Below, in pieces: positions 35,153 through 43,207 of a stretch of 64,000 bases of DNA (position 1 is its first letter; each line of letters starts with the position of its first letter). The position numbers and the translations under genes are program-made. The DNA comes from Arthrobacter sp. PvP023. GTDB lineage: Bacteria > Actinomycetota > Actinomycetes > Actinomycetales > Micrococcaceae. The stretch covers positions 3,782,001 through 3,846,000 of the forward strand of contig NZ_JAFIBI010000001.1 of NCBI RefSeq assembly GCF_017832975.1. The letters run 5' to 3'. A model generated the notes under the pieces. The model was given only the letters and a program-made list of their open reading frames with translations, did not search any database and had not been told where the DNA came from.

Positions 35153-36142
35153 ATGACGAAATCGAAGACTCTGGCCACCAGCCTCCTGAGCCTGTCCGCA
35201 GCCGCACTGCTGGCCGTCTGTGCCGCCGGCGGGGCAAATGCAGCGCCCGCGTCACCACAGGACGCCTCACCGCAGGAAGCCGCACAGGTTGCCAGCCAGT
35301 CGGTGGACGGCTCGAAGTCGGCGGATTACTGGACGGCAGACCGCATGCGTGCAGCGGTTCCGGGCGACGTACTGGCCGCCAAGGCGCTGCAGCGCGGCAA
35401 CACCTCGTCAGCCGCGGCGGTGGAAAAGGGTTCGAGTACCAAAATCACGGGCAAAGCAGGCAAGGGAAAGACCGTCCTGCACGTCGATGAGAATCCGGTG
35501 TCCCATATCGGCAAAGTCTTCTTCACCATGGGCGGCAGCAACTACGTCTGCTCGGGTAACTCAGTAGTGTCCAACAACAAGAGCACCGTGTCCACAGCGG
35601 GCCACTGCGTCAATGAGGGTCCCGGCGCGTTTGCCACCAACTTCGTTTTCGTCCCGGCCTATCTGGACGGCGCCGCCCCGTACGGCAAATGGGCGGCCAA
35701 GGCCCTGTACGCCCCCACCCAGTGGAGCTCGGCCGGAGACATGCAGTACGACACAGGCTTCGCCGTCGTCTCGCAGCTCAACGGCCAGAACCTGGCCGAT
35801 GTGGTGGGCTCATCCGGGGTCCAGTTCAACGCAGCACGCGGCCTGACCTACAAGTCCTATGGCTACCCGGCCGCGGCCCCGTTCGACGGACAGTCACTGG
35901 TCAGCTGCACCGGCCCGGCCAGCGATGACCCCTACAACCCCCAGTTCAACACGCAGGGCATCCCGTGCGACATGACGGGCGGCTCCTCCGGCGGTCCCTG
36001 GTTCATCGGCACCAGCTCCAGCGGCTACCAGAACTCCATCAACAGCTACGGCTACAGCGGCGCCCCCTCCAAGGTCATGTACGGACCCTACTGGGGTTCC
36101 GTCATCCAGCAGGCGTACTCGAGTGCATCGTCCGCGAACTGA
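35153..36142 (+). CDS. Secreted trypsin-like serine protease with propeptide
   Basis: A 329-residue exported peptidase of the chymotrypsin/glutamyl-endopeptidase fold. Signal peptide residues 1-30 ends GGANA. A propeptide of about 80 residues carries YWTADRMRAAVPGDV (59-73), a motif known in actinobacterial secreted proteases. The catalytic domain has His151 (STAGHC), Asp200 (QYDTGFA) and Ser279 (GGSSGGP), with cysteine pairs around His and Ser. All three catalytic residues are present. Immediately downstream a tiny gene repeats the propeptide motif. Confidence 0.88.
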   Translation: MTKSKTLATSLLSLSAAALLAVCAAGGANAAPASPQDASPQEAAQVASQSVDGSKSADYWTADRMRAAVPGDVLAAKALQRGNTSSAAAVEKGSSTKITGKAGKGKTVLHVDENPVSHIGKVFFTMGGSNYVCSGNSVVSNNKSTVSTAGHCVNEGPGAFATNFVFVPAYLDGAAPYGKWAAKALYAPTQWSSAGDMQYDTGFAVVSQLNGQNLADVVGSSGVQFNAARGLTYKSYGYPAAAPFDGQSLVSCTGPASDDPYNPQFNTQGIPCDMTGGSSGGPWFIGTSSSGYQNSINSYGYSGAPSKVMYGPYWGSVIQQAYSSASSAN

Positions 36143-36170
36143 CAGCACCGGGCCCTCGGATGAGGACGCC

Positions 36171-36311
36171 GTGAGCCACAGCGACATCAGCCAGGCGCCG
36201 GAGGACATCATCGCCTACTGGACGCCGGAGCGGATGGCCGAAGCGAAACCCCGCGAGGTCCGGCTCCCCGAGCCGGAGGCTGAGCCAGAGGCGGAACCGG
36301 AAGACAACTAA
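36171..36311 (+). CDS. 46-residue protein carrying the protease propeptide motif
   Basis: GTG 36171, preceded by GAGG, encodes 46 residues: a short polar start, AYWTPERMAEAKPREV (15-30), and an acidic PEPEAEPEAEPED tail. The central motif matches the propeptide of the protease just upstream (YWTADRMRAAVPGDV): YWT-x-[ED]-RM-x-x-A-x-P-x-x-V. There is no signal peptide or membrane span. It begins 28 bases after the protease stop, so it is probably cotranscribed. It could be an intracellular inhibitor or chaperone of the protease, or a fragment of a duplicated gene. A longer start within the protease end is less likely. Confidence 0.62.
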   Translation: MSHSDISQAPEDIIAYWTPERMAEAKPREVRLPEPEAEPEAEPEDN

Positions 36312-36322
36312 CTGAATAAACG

Positions 36323-36362
36323 ACGACGGCGACCGTCCCCTCTTCGGGGCGGTCGCCGTCGT
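36323..36362. terminator. Bidirectional terminator between the protease operon and purH
   Basis: A 13-bp stem ACGACGGCGACCG / CGGTCGCCGTCGT extended by CCCC/GGGG across a one-base bulge, with a short TCTTC loop. Confidence 0.8.
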
Positions 36363-36378
36363 ACGTGGCGCTTAACTC

Positions 36379-38058
36379 TTAGTGGAAGAAGTGGCGCGCA
36401 CCCGTGAAGTACATGGTGATGCCGGCCGCGTTCGCCGCGGCGATCACTTCGTCATCCCGGACGGAACCGCCGGGCTGGACCACGGCGCGGACGCCGGCGT
36501 CGATCAGGATCTGCAGTCCGTCGGCGAACGGGAAGAACGCGTCCGAGGCTGCCACGGCACCGCGGGCACGCTGCGGGGCTCCGCTGGCTTCCGTCGTCGA
36601 CGGACCGGCTGCACCGCCGGCGCCTTCGACGTCGGACTCTACCTGCACACCCAGGGTGTTGGCGCGTTCCACGGCCAGCTTGCAGGAGTCGAGCCGGTTG
36701 ACCTGGCCCATGCCGATGCCGACGGCAGCACCGTTGTCTGCGAGCAGGATGGCGTTGGACTTGGCGGCGCGGCAGGCGGTCCAGGCGAACGCGAGGTCGG
36801 CCAGCGTGGCTGCATCCGCGGCCTCGCCGGCGGCGAGGGTCCAGTTGGCGGGGTTGTCGCCTTCGGCGTCGACCTTGTCAGCAGCCTGCACCAGCATGCC
36901 GCCGGAGACCTGGCGGAACTCGGTCGGGTAGCGGCCGTAACCCTCCGGCAGGGCCAGGAGGCGGATGTTCTTCTTCTTGGACAGGATCTCCACGGCCTCG
37001 TCCTCGAAGCCAGGCGCGATGACGACCTCGGTGAAGATGCCGGCAACGGTGCGCGCCATTCCGGCGGTGACCGTGCGGTTGGCTGCGATGACGCCGCCGA
37101 ATGCGGAGACGGGATCGCAGGCGTGGGCCTTGGCGTGTGCGTCGGCGATGGCGTCCGCGGCGTCGGCGGAACCGACTGCCACGCCGCAGGGGTTGGCGTG
37201 CTTGATGATCGCCACGGCGGGCTCGGCGAAGTCGAATGCTGCGCGAAGGGCGGCATCGGCGTCCACGAAGTTGTTGTAGCTCATGGCCTTGCCGTGGATC
37301 TGGTCAGCCTGGGCAATGCCGGCGGGAGCGGCCTTGTCGACGTAGAGGGCGGCCTGCTGGTGCGGGTTTTCGCCGTAGCGGAGGACCTCGGAGCGTTCCA
37401 GGGCCAGGCCGGCGTAGGCGGGCCAGTCGATCACGCCGTCGCCGTCCTCGTCCAGGAACTGGCTGGCCGTCCAGGTGGCCACGGCGGTGTCGTAGCTGGC
37501 TGTGTGGGCGAAGGCCTTCGCGGCCAGGCGCTGGCGGGTCTTCAGGTCGAAGCCGCCTTCTGCGGCGGCACGCACAACGTTGCCATAGAAATTGGGATCG
37601 GTAACGATCGCGACGGCGGCGTGGTTCTTCGCGGCGGAGCGCACCATGGCGGGACCTCCGATGTCGATCTGCTCCACGACGTCGTCCTGCGCGGCACCGG
37701 ACTTGACGGTCTCCACGAACGGGTAGAGGTTCACGACGACGAGGTCGAACGCCTCGATCTCCATGCCGGCCAGCGTTTCCATGTGGGCGGGGACGCGGCG
37801 GTCCGCCAGGATGCCGCCGTGGACGCGCGGGTGGAGGGTTTTGACGCGGCCGTCCAGCATCTCCGGCGAGCCGGTAACTTCCTCGACCTCCTGGACGGGG
37901 ATGCCCGCAGCCGCGATCTTCTTCGCGGTGGAGCCGGTGGAGACGATCTTGACGCCTGCTTCGTGCAGGCCCTTCGCGAGCTCCTCCAGACCGGTCTTGT
38001 CGTAGACCGAGATCAGGGCTCGGCGGATGGGAACACGGTCTAGCTGCGTAAAGCTCAC
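36379..38058 (-). CDS. purH: Bifunctional AICAR formyltransferase / IMP cyclohydrolase
   Basis: Catalyses the last two steps of IMP synthesis, using 10-formyl-tetrahydrofolate. The 559-residue protein has the MGS-like cyclohydrolase domain at the N-terminus (ALISVYDKTGLEELAKGL, STGSTAKKI, LHPRVHGGILADR) and the AICAR transformylase domain with KHANPCGVAVG and SDAFFPFADGL. It is somewhat long because of a Gly/Ala/Ser/Thr insert of about 15 residues just before RGAVAASDAFF. GTG 38058 follows GGAGA. The AICAR substrate phosphate ZMP is the precursor of ZTP, the likely ligand of the glyA leader. Confidence 0.95.
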   Translation of the reverse strand: MSFTQLDRVPIRRALISVYDKTGLEELAKGLHEAGVKIVSTGSTAKKIAAAGIPVQEVEEVTGSPEMLDGRVKTLHPRVHGGILADRRVPAHMETLAGMEIEAFDLVVVNLYPFVETVKSGAAQDDVVEQIDIGGPAMVRSAAKNHAAVAIVTDPNFYGNVVRAAAEGGFDLKTRQRLAAKAFAHTASYDTAVATWTASQFLDEDGDGVIDWPAYAGLALERSEVLRYGENPHQQAALYVDKAAPAGIAQADQIHGKAMSYNNFVDADAALRAAFDFAEPAVAIIKHANPCGVAVGSADAADAIADAHAKAHACDPVSAFGGVIAANRTVTAGMARTVAGIFTEVVIAPGFEDEAVEILSKKKNIRLLALPEGYGRYPTEFRQVSGGMLVQAADKVDAEGDNPANWTLAAGEAADAATLADLAFAWTACRAAKSNAILLADNGAAVGIGMGQVNRLDSCKLAVERANTLGVQVESDVEGAGGAAGPSTTEASGAPQRARGAVAASDAFFPFADGLQILIDAGVRAVVQPGGSVRDDEVIAAANAAGITMYFTGARHFFH

Positions 38059-38210
38059 AAAGGTCTCCGTCTTTTGACACGGTGGGTGCCGCGGTTGGTG
38101 GGGATGTGGCCAGTTTATCGCGTCCCGCGCGATGCCCTCCCTGCAGGCCCGAGTGTGAAGTCCGCGCGCGCACCCGCGAGCGCAACGTAGAGTTTTCCCA
38201 GGAGGCCGAG

Positions 38211-39563
38211 ATGAATACTTACACCACTGTGCCCAGCGGCGAACAAGTGGTCCAGGAACTGCCCTGGCGGTGGAAAGTCCAAGGGCGGATCTTCGTGATC
38301 GGCGGCCTGGGTTTTATGTTCGATGCCTGGGATGTGACGCTGAACGGGATCCTCATCCCCTTGCTGTCCACCCACTGGGCGCTGGCGCCCGGCGATGCCG
38401 CGTGGATCGGCACGGCCAACCTGGTGGGCATGGCCCTGGGTGCGTTCGCGTGGGGCACGATTGCGGACACCATCGGGCGCAAGAAGGCTTTCACGGCCAC
38501 CCTGCTGATCTTCTCGCTCTTCACGGTGCTGGGCGCATTCTCCCCCGACTTCATCTGGTTCTGCGTGTTCCGCTTTATGGCAGGTTTCGGCCTTGGCGGG
38601 TGCATCCCCGTGGACTATGCCCTGGTGGGTGAGTTCACGCCGCGGAAACAGCGCGGCAAAGTGCTGACCGCGATGGACGGCTGGTGGCCCGTGGGCGCCG
38701 CGCTGTGCGGCTTTGTTTCCGCCTGGCTGGTCGCGGCCTTCGCGGATTGGCGGCTGACCATGCTGGTGATGGTGCTGCCTGCCCTGCTGGTGTTCTGGGT
38801 GCGGCGCAGCGTACCCGAATCGCCGCTGTTCCTGATCCGCAAGGGCCGCCGCGACGAGGCCGCCAAGGTCATCGACGACCTGGTCAAGGCCACGGGTGCC
38901 CAACCCCGCGCTTACAGCCTCCCGGATGCTCAGGACGCCCCGAAGCTCTCTGCCGGCAGCGCCTGGCTCCAGCTGGTCCGCGTCTGGCGGTTCAATTGGA
39001 AGATCACCGCGGCTGCATGGTCCCTGTTCTTCAGCATCCTGCTGGTCTACTACCTGTCCCTGACATGGATGCCGCGGATCCTGATCGGCGCCGGTTTCCA
39101 GGACTACAAGGCCTTCCTCACGACGGCGTCCATGGCCGCCGTCGGCCTTCTGGGCGTGGTGGTGGCAGCCGTGCTGGTGGAGCGCGTGGGCCGCAAGTGG
39201 ATCCTGGCGATCACCGGGCCGCTGTCCGCGCTGACCCTGGTGATCGTGGCGTTCGTGGTGGACATCCCGTCCGCCGCCGTGTTCTGGCTGCTGGTGTTCG
39301 GCTTCATCGTGCAGGTGGCCATTCCGGTGCTGTACACGTACGTCTCCGAGCTGTACCCCACGGACCTGCGCGGCACCGGCTTCGGCTGGGCGTCCACGTT
39401 CTCGCGGCTCGGGGCGGGCTTCGGACCGCTCATTTTCGCCTCGGTCCTGTGGCCGCAGCTGGGCCTGGCAACGTCCTTCGCACTCGCTGGCGGGCTGGTC
39501 CTGCTGTCGGTGCTGTGGATGGCGTTCTTCTCCCCCGAGACGAAGCAGCGCACGCTGACGTAG
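38211..39563 (+). CDS. MFS transporter, sugar/acid symporter type
   Basis: A 450-residue major facilitator with 12 spans. The loop motif GTIADTIGRKKAF (between spans 2 and 3), RFMAGFGLGGCIPVDYALVGEF and PESPLFLIRKGR after span 6 place it in the SV2-like/metabolite:H+ symporter group. ATG 38211 has AGGAGG; a TAGAGT -10-like box is near 38189. It is divergent from purH and ends just before copy B of the palindromic element. The substrate is unknown; aromatic acids and polyols are common in this group. Confidence 0.85.
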   Translation: MNTYTTVPSGEQVVQELPWRWKVQGRIFVIGGLGFMFDAWDVTLNGILIPLLSTHWALAPGDAAWIGTANLVGMALGAFAWGTIADTIGRKKAFTATLLIFSLFTVLGAFSPDFIWFCVFRFMAGFGLGGCIPVDYALVGEFTPRKQRGKVLTAMDGWWPVGAALCGFVSAWLVAAFADWRLTMLVMVLPALLVFWVRRSVPESPLFLIRKGRRDEAAKVIDDLVKATGAQPRAYSLPDAQDAPKLSAGSAWLQLVRVWRFNWKITAAAWSLFFSILLVYYLSLTWMPRILIGAGFQDYKAFLTTASMAAVGLLGVVVAAVLVERVGRKWILAITGPLSALTLVIVAFVVDIPSAAVFWLLVFGFIVQVAIPVLYTYVSELYPTDLRGTGFGWASTFSRLGAGFGPLIFASVLWPQLGLATSFALAGGLVLLSVLWMAFFSPETKQRTLT

Positions 39564-39581
39564 GCCCTGCTCCCGTCCCCT

Positions 39582-39647
39582 CCCAACTGACTCGCATTTA
39601 ACGTCGCGAAACACTCTTTTCACGACGTTAAGTGCCAGTCACTTGGG
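39582..39647 (+). repeat. Dispersed palindromic element, copy B
   Basis: Sequence runs CCCAACTGACTCGCATTTAA, CGTCGCGAAA, a six-base loop, TTTCACGACGTTAAGTGCCA, GTCACTTGGG. The centre forms a hairpin with 14-base arms TTAACGTCGCGAAA / TTTCACGACGTTAA (one mismatch). It lies between convergent genes, and its right end supplies Pro-Lys-TGA, the last codons of the minus-strand gene. Confidence 0.85.
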
Positions 39648-40574
39648 TACCCAGCCGCGGCTCACGAGTGCCGTGCGGACCTTTGCTACCGCCGGCCGGG
39701 CATCATTGACCATGTGCCGTTTGGAGATCCGGACCAGGGTCCACCCGGCACGGCTGAAATCCTCCTCGCGGGCTATGTCCCGGACGATCTGCGCCACCTC
39801 GGAATGGCCCTCGCCCTCGTACTCCACCGCCACTTTGTGCTCCGGATAGCGCAGGTCAGGCTGACGCACGACGCCGGGACTCAGCTCCGTGGGTACGTTC
39901 AGTTGCGGTTCGGGCAGGCCCGCGTTCTCCAGCGCCAGACGAAGGCGGGTCTCCGGTGCGGAGTCTGCGCCGACGCGCGCCTGTTCCAGTGCCAGCCGGG
40001 CCTTCCGGATCCCGGGCGTTCCCTTATGCCGGTCCAGCATGTCCGCGAGCTCTTCCAGCGTGGCGTGCGGCTCCGTCCTCCCGTCGAATTCGGGCCGCGG
40101 AATCCTCAGCAGGTGATCTGCCACCACCGTCAGTTCGTTGATGCTCATCTTCCGCGAACAATCCAGCCAGGTCCGTGCAGGCGTGGTAATCAACAGCCCT
40201 CCGAGGCTGACAACCTCGTCGGAAAAGAACTGCCCGACATGCCCCACCACGCCTCGTCGACGCGGGATGGCCATAGTGTCAGGACGCGATATGTGTATCC
40301 GCTCATCGTCCCGATTCGGGAGATACCCCGGAAGCCCCCACAATACGAAAGCCGTGGTGTGCGAGGCTGCCGAGAACGGGGTCACCACCGTGTACGGCCT
40401 GACCACCTTGAGCCGGTCAAGAGGCTCGGATGTGCTGGGGATGCGAACGCCGCGGCATGGGACGCGCAGTTCACGGAACCTAAGACGCCCGGGGCTCACA
40501 CCGGCGTCGACAGCTTCGTAGACCGTAAAGGGTGCTTCGCCCAGCGGGGCGGGCAGTGGGTTCGGATCTCGCAT
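39639..40574 (-). CDS. DUF559-like protein with nuclease-fold C-terminus
   Basis: A 311-residue cytoplasmic protein. The C-terminal third resembles DUF559/very-short-patch-repair-type PD-(D/E)XK folds: an acidic centre QPDLRYPEHKVAVEYEGEGH (Asp, then Glu with Tyr-Glu-Gly) followed by DFSRAGWTLVRISK. The N-terminal part has the pattern SHTTAFVLWGLP seen in AbiEi-like proteins of actinobacteria. Such paralogues are frequent in Arthrobacter; their function is unproven, and an antitoxin or repair role is only a guess. Its stop codon lies within the palindromic element. Confidence 0.65.
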   Translation of the reverse strand: MRDPNPLPAPLGEAPFTVYEAVDAGVSPGRLRFRELRVPCRGVRIPSTSEPLDRLKVVRPYTVVTPFSAASHTTAFVLWGLPGYLPNRDDERIHISRPDTMAIPRRRGVVGHVGQFFSDEVVSLGGLLITTPARTWLDCSRKMSINELTVVADHLLRIPRPEFDGRTEPHATLEELADMLDRHKGTPGIRKARLALEQARVGADSAPETRLRLALENAGLPEPQLNVPTELSPGVVRQPDLRYPEHKVAVEYEGEGHSEVAQIVRDIAREEDFSRAGWTLVRISKRHMVNDARPAVAKVRTALVSRGWVPK

Positions 40575-40636
40575 TCCTCATGATTTCAAACCCCGGGCCC
40601 GCGCTCAGAAGTTATCCACAGAACTGCGCACGCTCA

Positions 40637-40720
40637 CCCATCTGACTCGCAGTAAACGTCGTGAAAACCGCGTTTCGCGACGTTAAGTGCCAGTCAGTTG
40701 GGAAGTGCCAGTCAGTTGGG
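40637..40720 (+). repeat. Dispersed palindromic element, copy C, with duplicated end
   Basis: Begins CCCATCTGACTCGCAGTAAA, CGTCGTGAAA, loop, TTTCGCGACGTTAAGTGCCA. The right end AAGTGCCAGTCAGTTGGG occurs twice in tandem (40685-40702 and 40703-40720). It lies 6 bases downstream of the purN stop, so it probably acts as its terminator. Confidence 0.85.
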
Positions 40721-40726
40721 CCAGGC

Positions 40727-41290
40727 TCAGGCGGCGGCGAGTTGCGCCAGGGTGGAGACGAGGAGCCTGCGCTCCACCACCTTGATGCGTTCGTGCAGGG
40801 TGTCCTCGGTGTCGTCGTCGAGGATGGCAACGGCTTCCTGCGCGATGATGGGGCCGGTGTCCACGCCGGCGTCGGCCCAGTGCACCGTGCAGCCGGTGAC
40901 TTTGACACCGTAGGCCATCGCATCGCGGACGCCGTGCGCCCCCGGGAAGGCCGGCAGCAGGGCAGGGTGGGTGTTGAGGTACTTGCCGCCAAACGCGTCA
41001 ATGAACTCCGGGCCGACGATACGCATGAACCCCGAGGACACCACCACATCCGGCTCATACGCGGCCACAGCCTCGGTCAGCGCCGCATTCCACTCGGCAC
41101 GGGCGGCGTAGGCCTTGAAATCCACCACGAAGGTCGGGATTCCGGCGGCCGCCGACCGTTCCACACCGTAGGTCCCCGGCCGGTCAGCGCCGACGGCGGC
41201 GATCTCCACGTCCAGCTCGCCCGCCTTGACGGCGTCAATGACAGCCTGGAGGTTGGAACCGGTACCGGACACGAGGACAACGATGCGCAT
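40727..41290 (-). CDS. purN: Phosphoribosylglycinamide formyltransferase
   Basis: Transfers a formyl group from 10-formyl-tetrahydrofolate to GAR in purine synthesis. The 187-residue protein has the N-terminal VVLVSGTGSNLQAVIDA phosphate loop, VSSGFMRIVGPEF, and the active-site block YLNTHPALLPAFPGAHGVRD with HWADAGVDTGPIIAQ (Asn, His and Asp of the transformylase). ATG 41290 lies six bases after TAAGCT on its strand, so it is probably leaderless. It does not sit beside purH here; an MFS gene and a DUF559-like gene lie between. Confidence 0.95.
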   Translation of the reverse strand: MRIVVLVSGTGSNLQAVIDAVKAGELDVEIAAVGADRPGTYGVERSAAAGIPTFVVDFKAYAARAEWNAALTEAVAAYEPDVVVSSGFMRIVGPEFIDAFGGKYLNTHPALLPAFPGAHGVRDAMAYGVKVTGCTVHWADAGVDTGPIIAQEAVAILDDDTEDTLHERIKVVERRLLVSTLAQLAAA

Positions 41291-41296
41291 GGCTCT

Positions 41297-41330
41297 AGCT
41301 TATGGGGCCGCTCGCGTAGGCTGGAAAACA
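41297..41330. promoter_or_regulatory. Back-to-back leaderless promoters of purN and a membrane gene
   Basis: Only 39 bases separate the two divergent start codons. TAAGCT (minus strand, complement at 41297-41302) serves purN, and TAGGCT (41317-41322) serves the gene at 41330; each ends 6-7 bases from its ATG. Each promoter's -35 region must lie within the opposing gene's start region. Confidence 0.5.
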
Positions 41331-41761
41331 TGAATCCCCCGAAGGACCCCGCAGGTCCCCAGCAGGCCCGGCAACCCCTCAGCGAGGCTGCCAAGACATC
41401 GCTGCTGAAGACGCACAACCTGTTCCGTGCCTTCATCGTTGCCGTCCTGGGCGCCTTCTTCGTCTACCAGCTGGACGTCACCTACCTGTGGCTGACCTCC
41501 CTCCTCACGGCCGTGAGCATCGTGCTCGGCATCATGGTGCTGGTCCGGGCCATCAAGCTGAAGGAATCCAAGCTTGTGTTTTTCGGGACCATTTCAGGAC
41601 TGGTGGTCTCCGCGGTGATGGTCCTGCTGATCATGGTCTCCGCAGTGTTCTTCAACCAGGTCCGGGACTTCCAGCAGTGCTCGCGCAGTGCGCTCACCCA
41701 GCAGGCCATGACCCAGTGCCAGACGCAGCTGCAGAACTCCCTCCCCGCCCAGCTCCGCTGA
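41330..41761 (+). CDS. Small integral membrane protein of unknown function
   Basis: A 143-residue protein: a polar N-terminus (MNPPKDPAGPQQ), then three predicted membrane spans at about residues 33-50, 52-72 and 82-105, and a Gln/Cys-containing tail (QQCSRSALTQQAMTQCQTQL). Two cysteines sit after the last span. Only 7 bases lie between the TAGGCT box and ATG, so it is probably leaderless. I do not recognise the family. The gene is divergent from purN. Confidence 0.7.
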   Translation: MNPPKDPAGPQQARQPLSEAAKTSLLKTHNLFRAFIVAVLGAFFVYQLDVTYLWLTSLLTAVSIVLGIMVLVRAIKLKESKLVFFGTISGLVVSAVMVLLIMVSAVFFNQVRDFQQCSRSALTQQAMTQCQTQLQNSLPAQLR

Positions 41762-41828
41762 GCCGCACCACCCGCTGAGCCGCACCGCCCGCTGACCCTC
41801 CGGGAGTAACGCCCGACGGCGGCGCTCC

Positions 41829-43145
41829 CTAGGGCTTCGCTGTGTCCAGGTTCGCTTCACGCAGCTTCTGCTGGCGTTCCAGCCAGGGGCCCGCCGCATA
41901 GCCGATCACGACGCCGACGCCCACCTCGGCGGCCACCCACAGCGACGTGTTCAAGGGGTCCGGTCCGATGTCGGTGAGGCGGCCGATCCCTGCTGATCCG
42001 CGCGCCATCCAAGCAAGGCCGGCGGTCATCAGGCCCGCCGCCACGCCGGTGATGGCGCCGAGGACTATGGTTGACGCCGATGCCGTGAACCAGCGGGCAC
42101 GGACCTTGATGGACAGCCATTCGTCGAAGTGGTTTTCGCCTTCGCGCAGGAACCACCAGCCGGCCAGGGCGCCCGCCAGGACGGGCACCACCAGAGCCAC
42201 GAAGCCGTAATCGAGCGAACCGGAAGGCAAGGCGGCGAACACCGGAATGGACGGCAGCGGGCCGACCGCGGTTCCCAGCGGGCCGGCCTGCGAGCCGACG
42301 CCCAGGGCGAAGCCGGAGCCGGACGTCCAGGCGAGCGCAAAGACGGCGAGGTTGGGGAGGAAGCCGAGCTGCGCGATGGTGAGCACGGCACCGCCCATGG
42401 CGCCGGCGTCGAGCCCTTCATACACGGCGATGACCAGGTCCCAGTGGATAAAGAGGTCCACCGCCAGCAGCGCGGCGGACATGGTGAAGGCGGCCATCAG
42501 CGCGACGAAACCGGCCTTGATGGCGGAACCCAGGTAGGACCCTGCCCAGCGGGAATGCTGGCTGGTCCGTGCAATCCAGTCCACGGCGTCGACGCCGATG
42601 AGCCGGCTCCAGGACCCCGCTTCGCGCCGGGCACCCACCACCATGCCCAGGCCGAACGGGACCAGCGGCATCAGCCCGGCGAACCAGAGGAAGATGGCGA
42701 CGTCGTCCGTCCGGCACACGAAGCCCGTGGCCATGCCGAACCCGGCGTACACCAGCCAGGAACCCAGGAGAGCCTGCCAGAGCTGGTCCGTGTAGGAGGC
42801 CCGGGCCAGGCGCCGGCCCGCCCGCCACGCGAGCAGGAACGGGATCAGCGTCAGGCCCAGGGGGATCAGCGACAGGGTGCCCGATTCCGGCTGCGCCGCG
42901 GACTCCCCGGCCACCGTCGTCAGGTGCAGCGGCACCCCGTGGATCAGCAGCCAAGCCTGGCCGCCAAGCCGGGCCAGGGCGTCGAAGTTGTTGTTCTGGA
43001 ATCCGGCCGTGGCCCACACCGCGACTATCGGTGCCAGCACCACCAGCGCGGAAATGACCGCCGCCTGCGCTGATTCGAGCGCTCCCTGCAGCCACAAGGG
43101 CATGGGAATGCCACGGTCTCCGGTCTGATCAGCGCGCAGTTTCAT
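41829..43145 (-). CDS. DUF6350-family polytopic membrane protein
   Basis: A 438-residue membrane protein with about ten spans, typical of DUF6350, which is commonly found near purN and purH in actinobacteria. Recognisable blocks are WATAGFQNNNFDALARLGGQ, SLIPLGLTLIPFLLAWRAGR and GFLPNLAVFALAWTSGSGFA. ATG 43145 is chosen because GGAG lies just upstream; an open frame continues to 43403 but reads into an antisense region. The function is unknown. It is transcribed toward, and ends 67 bases from, the convergent small membrane protein gene. Confidence 0.78.
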   Translation of the reverse strand: MKLRADQTGDRGIPMPLWLQGALESAQAAVISALVVLAPIVAVWATAGFQNNNFDALARLGGQAWLLIHGVPLHLTTVAGESAAQPESGTLSLIPLGLTLIPFLLAWRAGRRLARASYTDQLWQALLGSWLVYAGFGMATGFVCRTDDVAIFLWFAGLMPLVPFGLGMVVGARREAGSWSRLIGVDAVDWIARTSQHSRWAGSYLGSAIKAGFVALMAAFTMSAALLAVDLFIHWDLVIAVYEGLDAGAMGGAVLTIAQLGFLPNLAVFALAWTSGSGFALGVGSQAGPLGTAVGPLPSIPVFAALPSGSLDYGFVALVVPVLAGALAGWWFLREGENHFDEWLSIKVRARWFTASASTIVLGAITGVAAGLMTAGLAWMARGSAGIGRLTDIGPDPLNTSLWVAAEVGVGVVIGYAAGPWLERQQKLREANLDTAKP

Positions 43146-43207
43146 CGTGCTCCATGGTGTCACGGGAGGCGCCCCGGACCCGTCTGCGACAGGCTCAAAC
43201 CCCGGAG

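Noticed and set aside
38059..38210. Second ZTP riboswitch upstream of purH
   Set aside because: GGGAGG occurs but the ACTGGCG and CGCCTGGGC blocks are missing.
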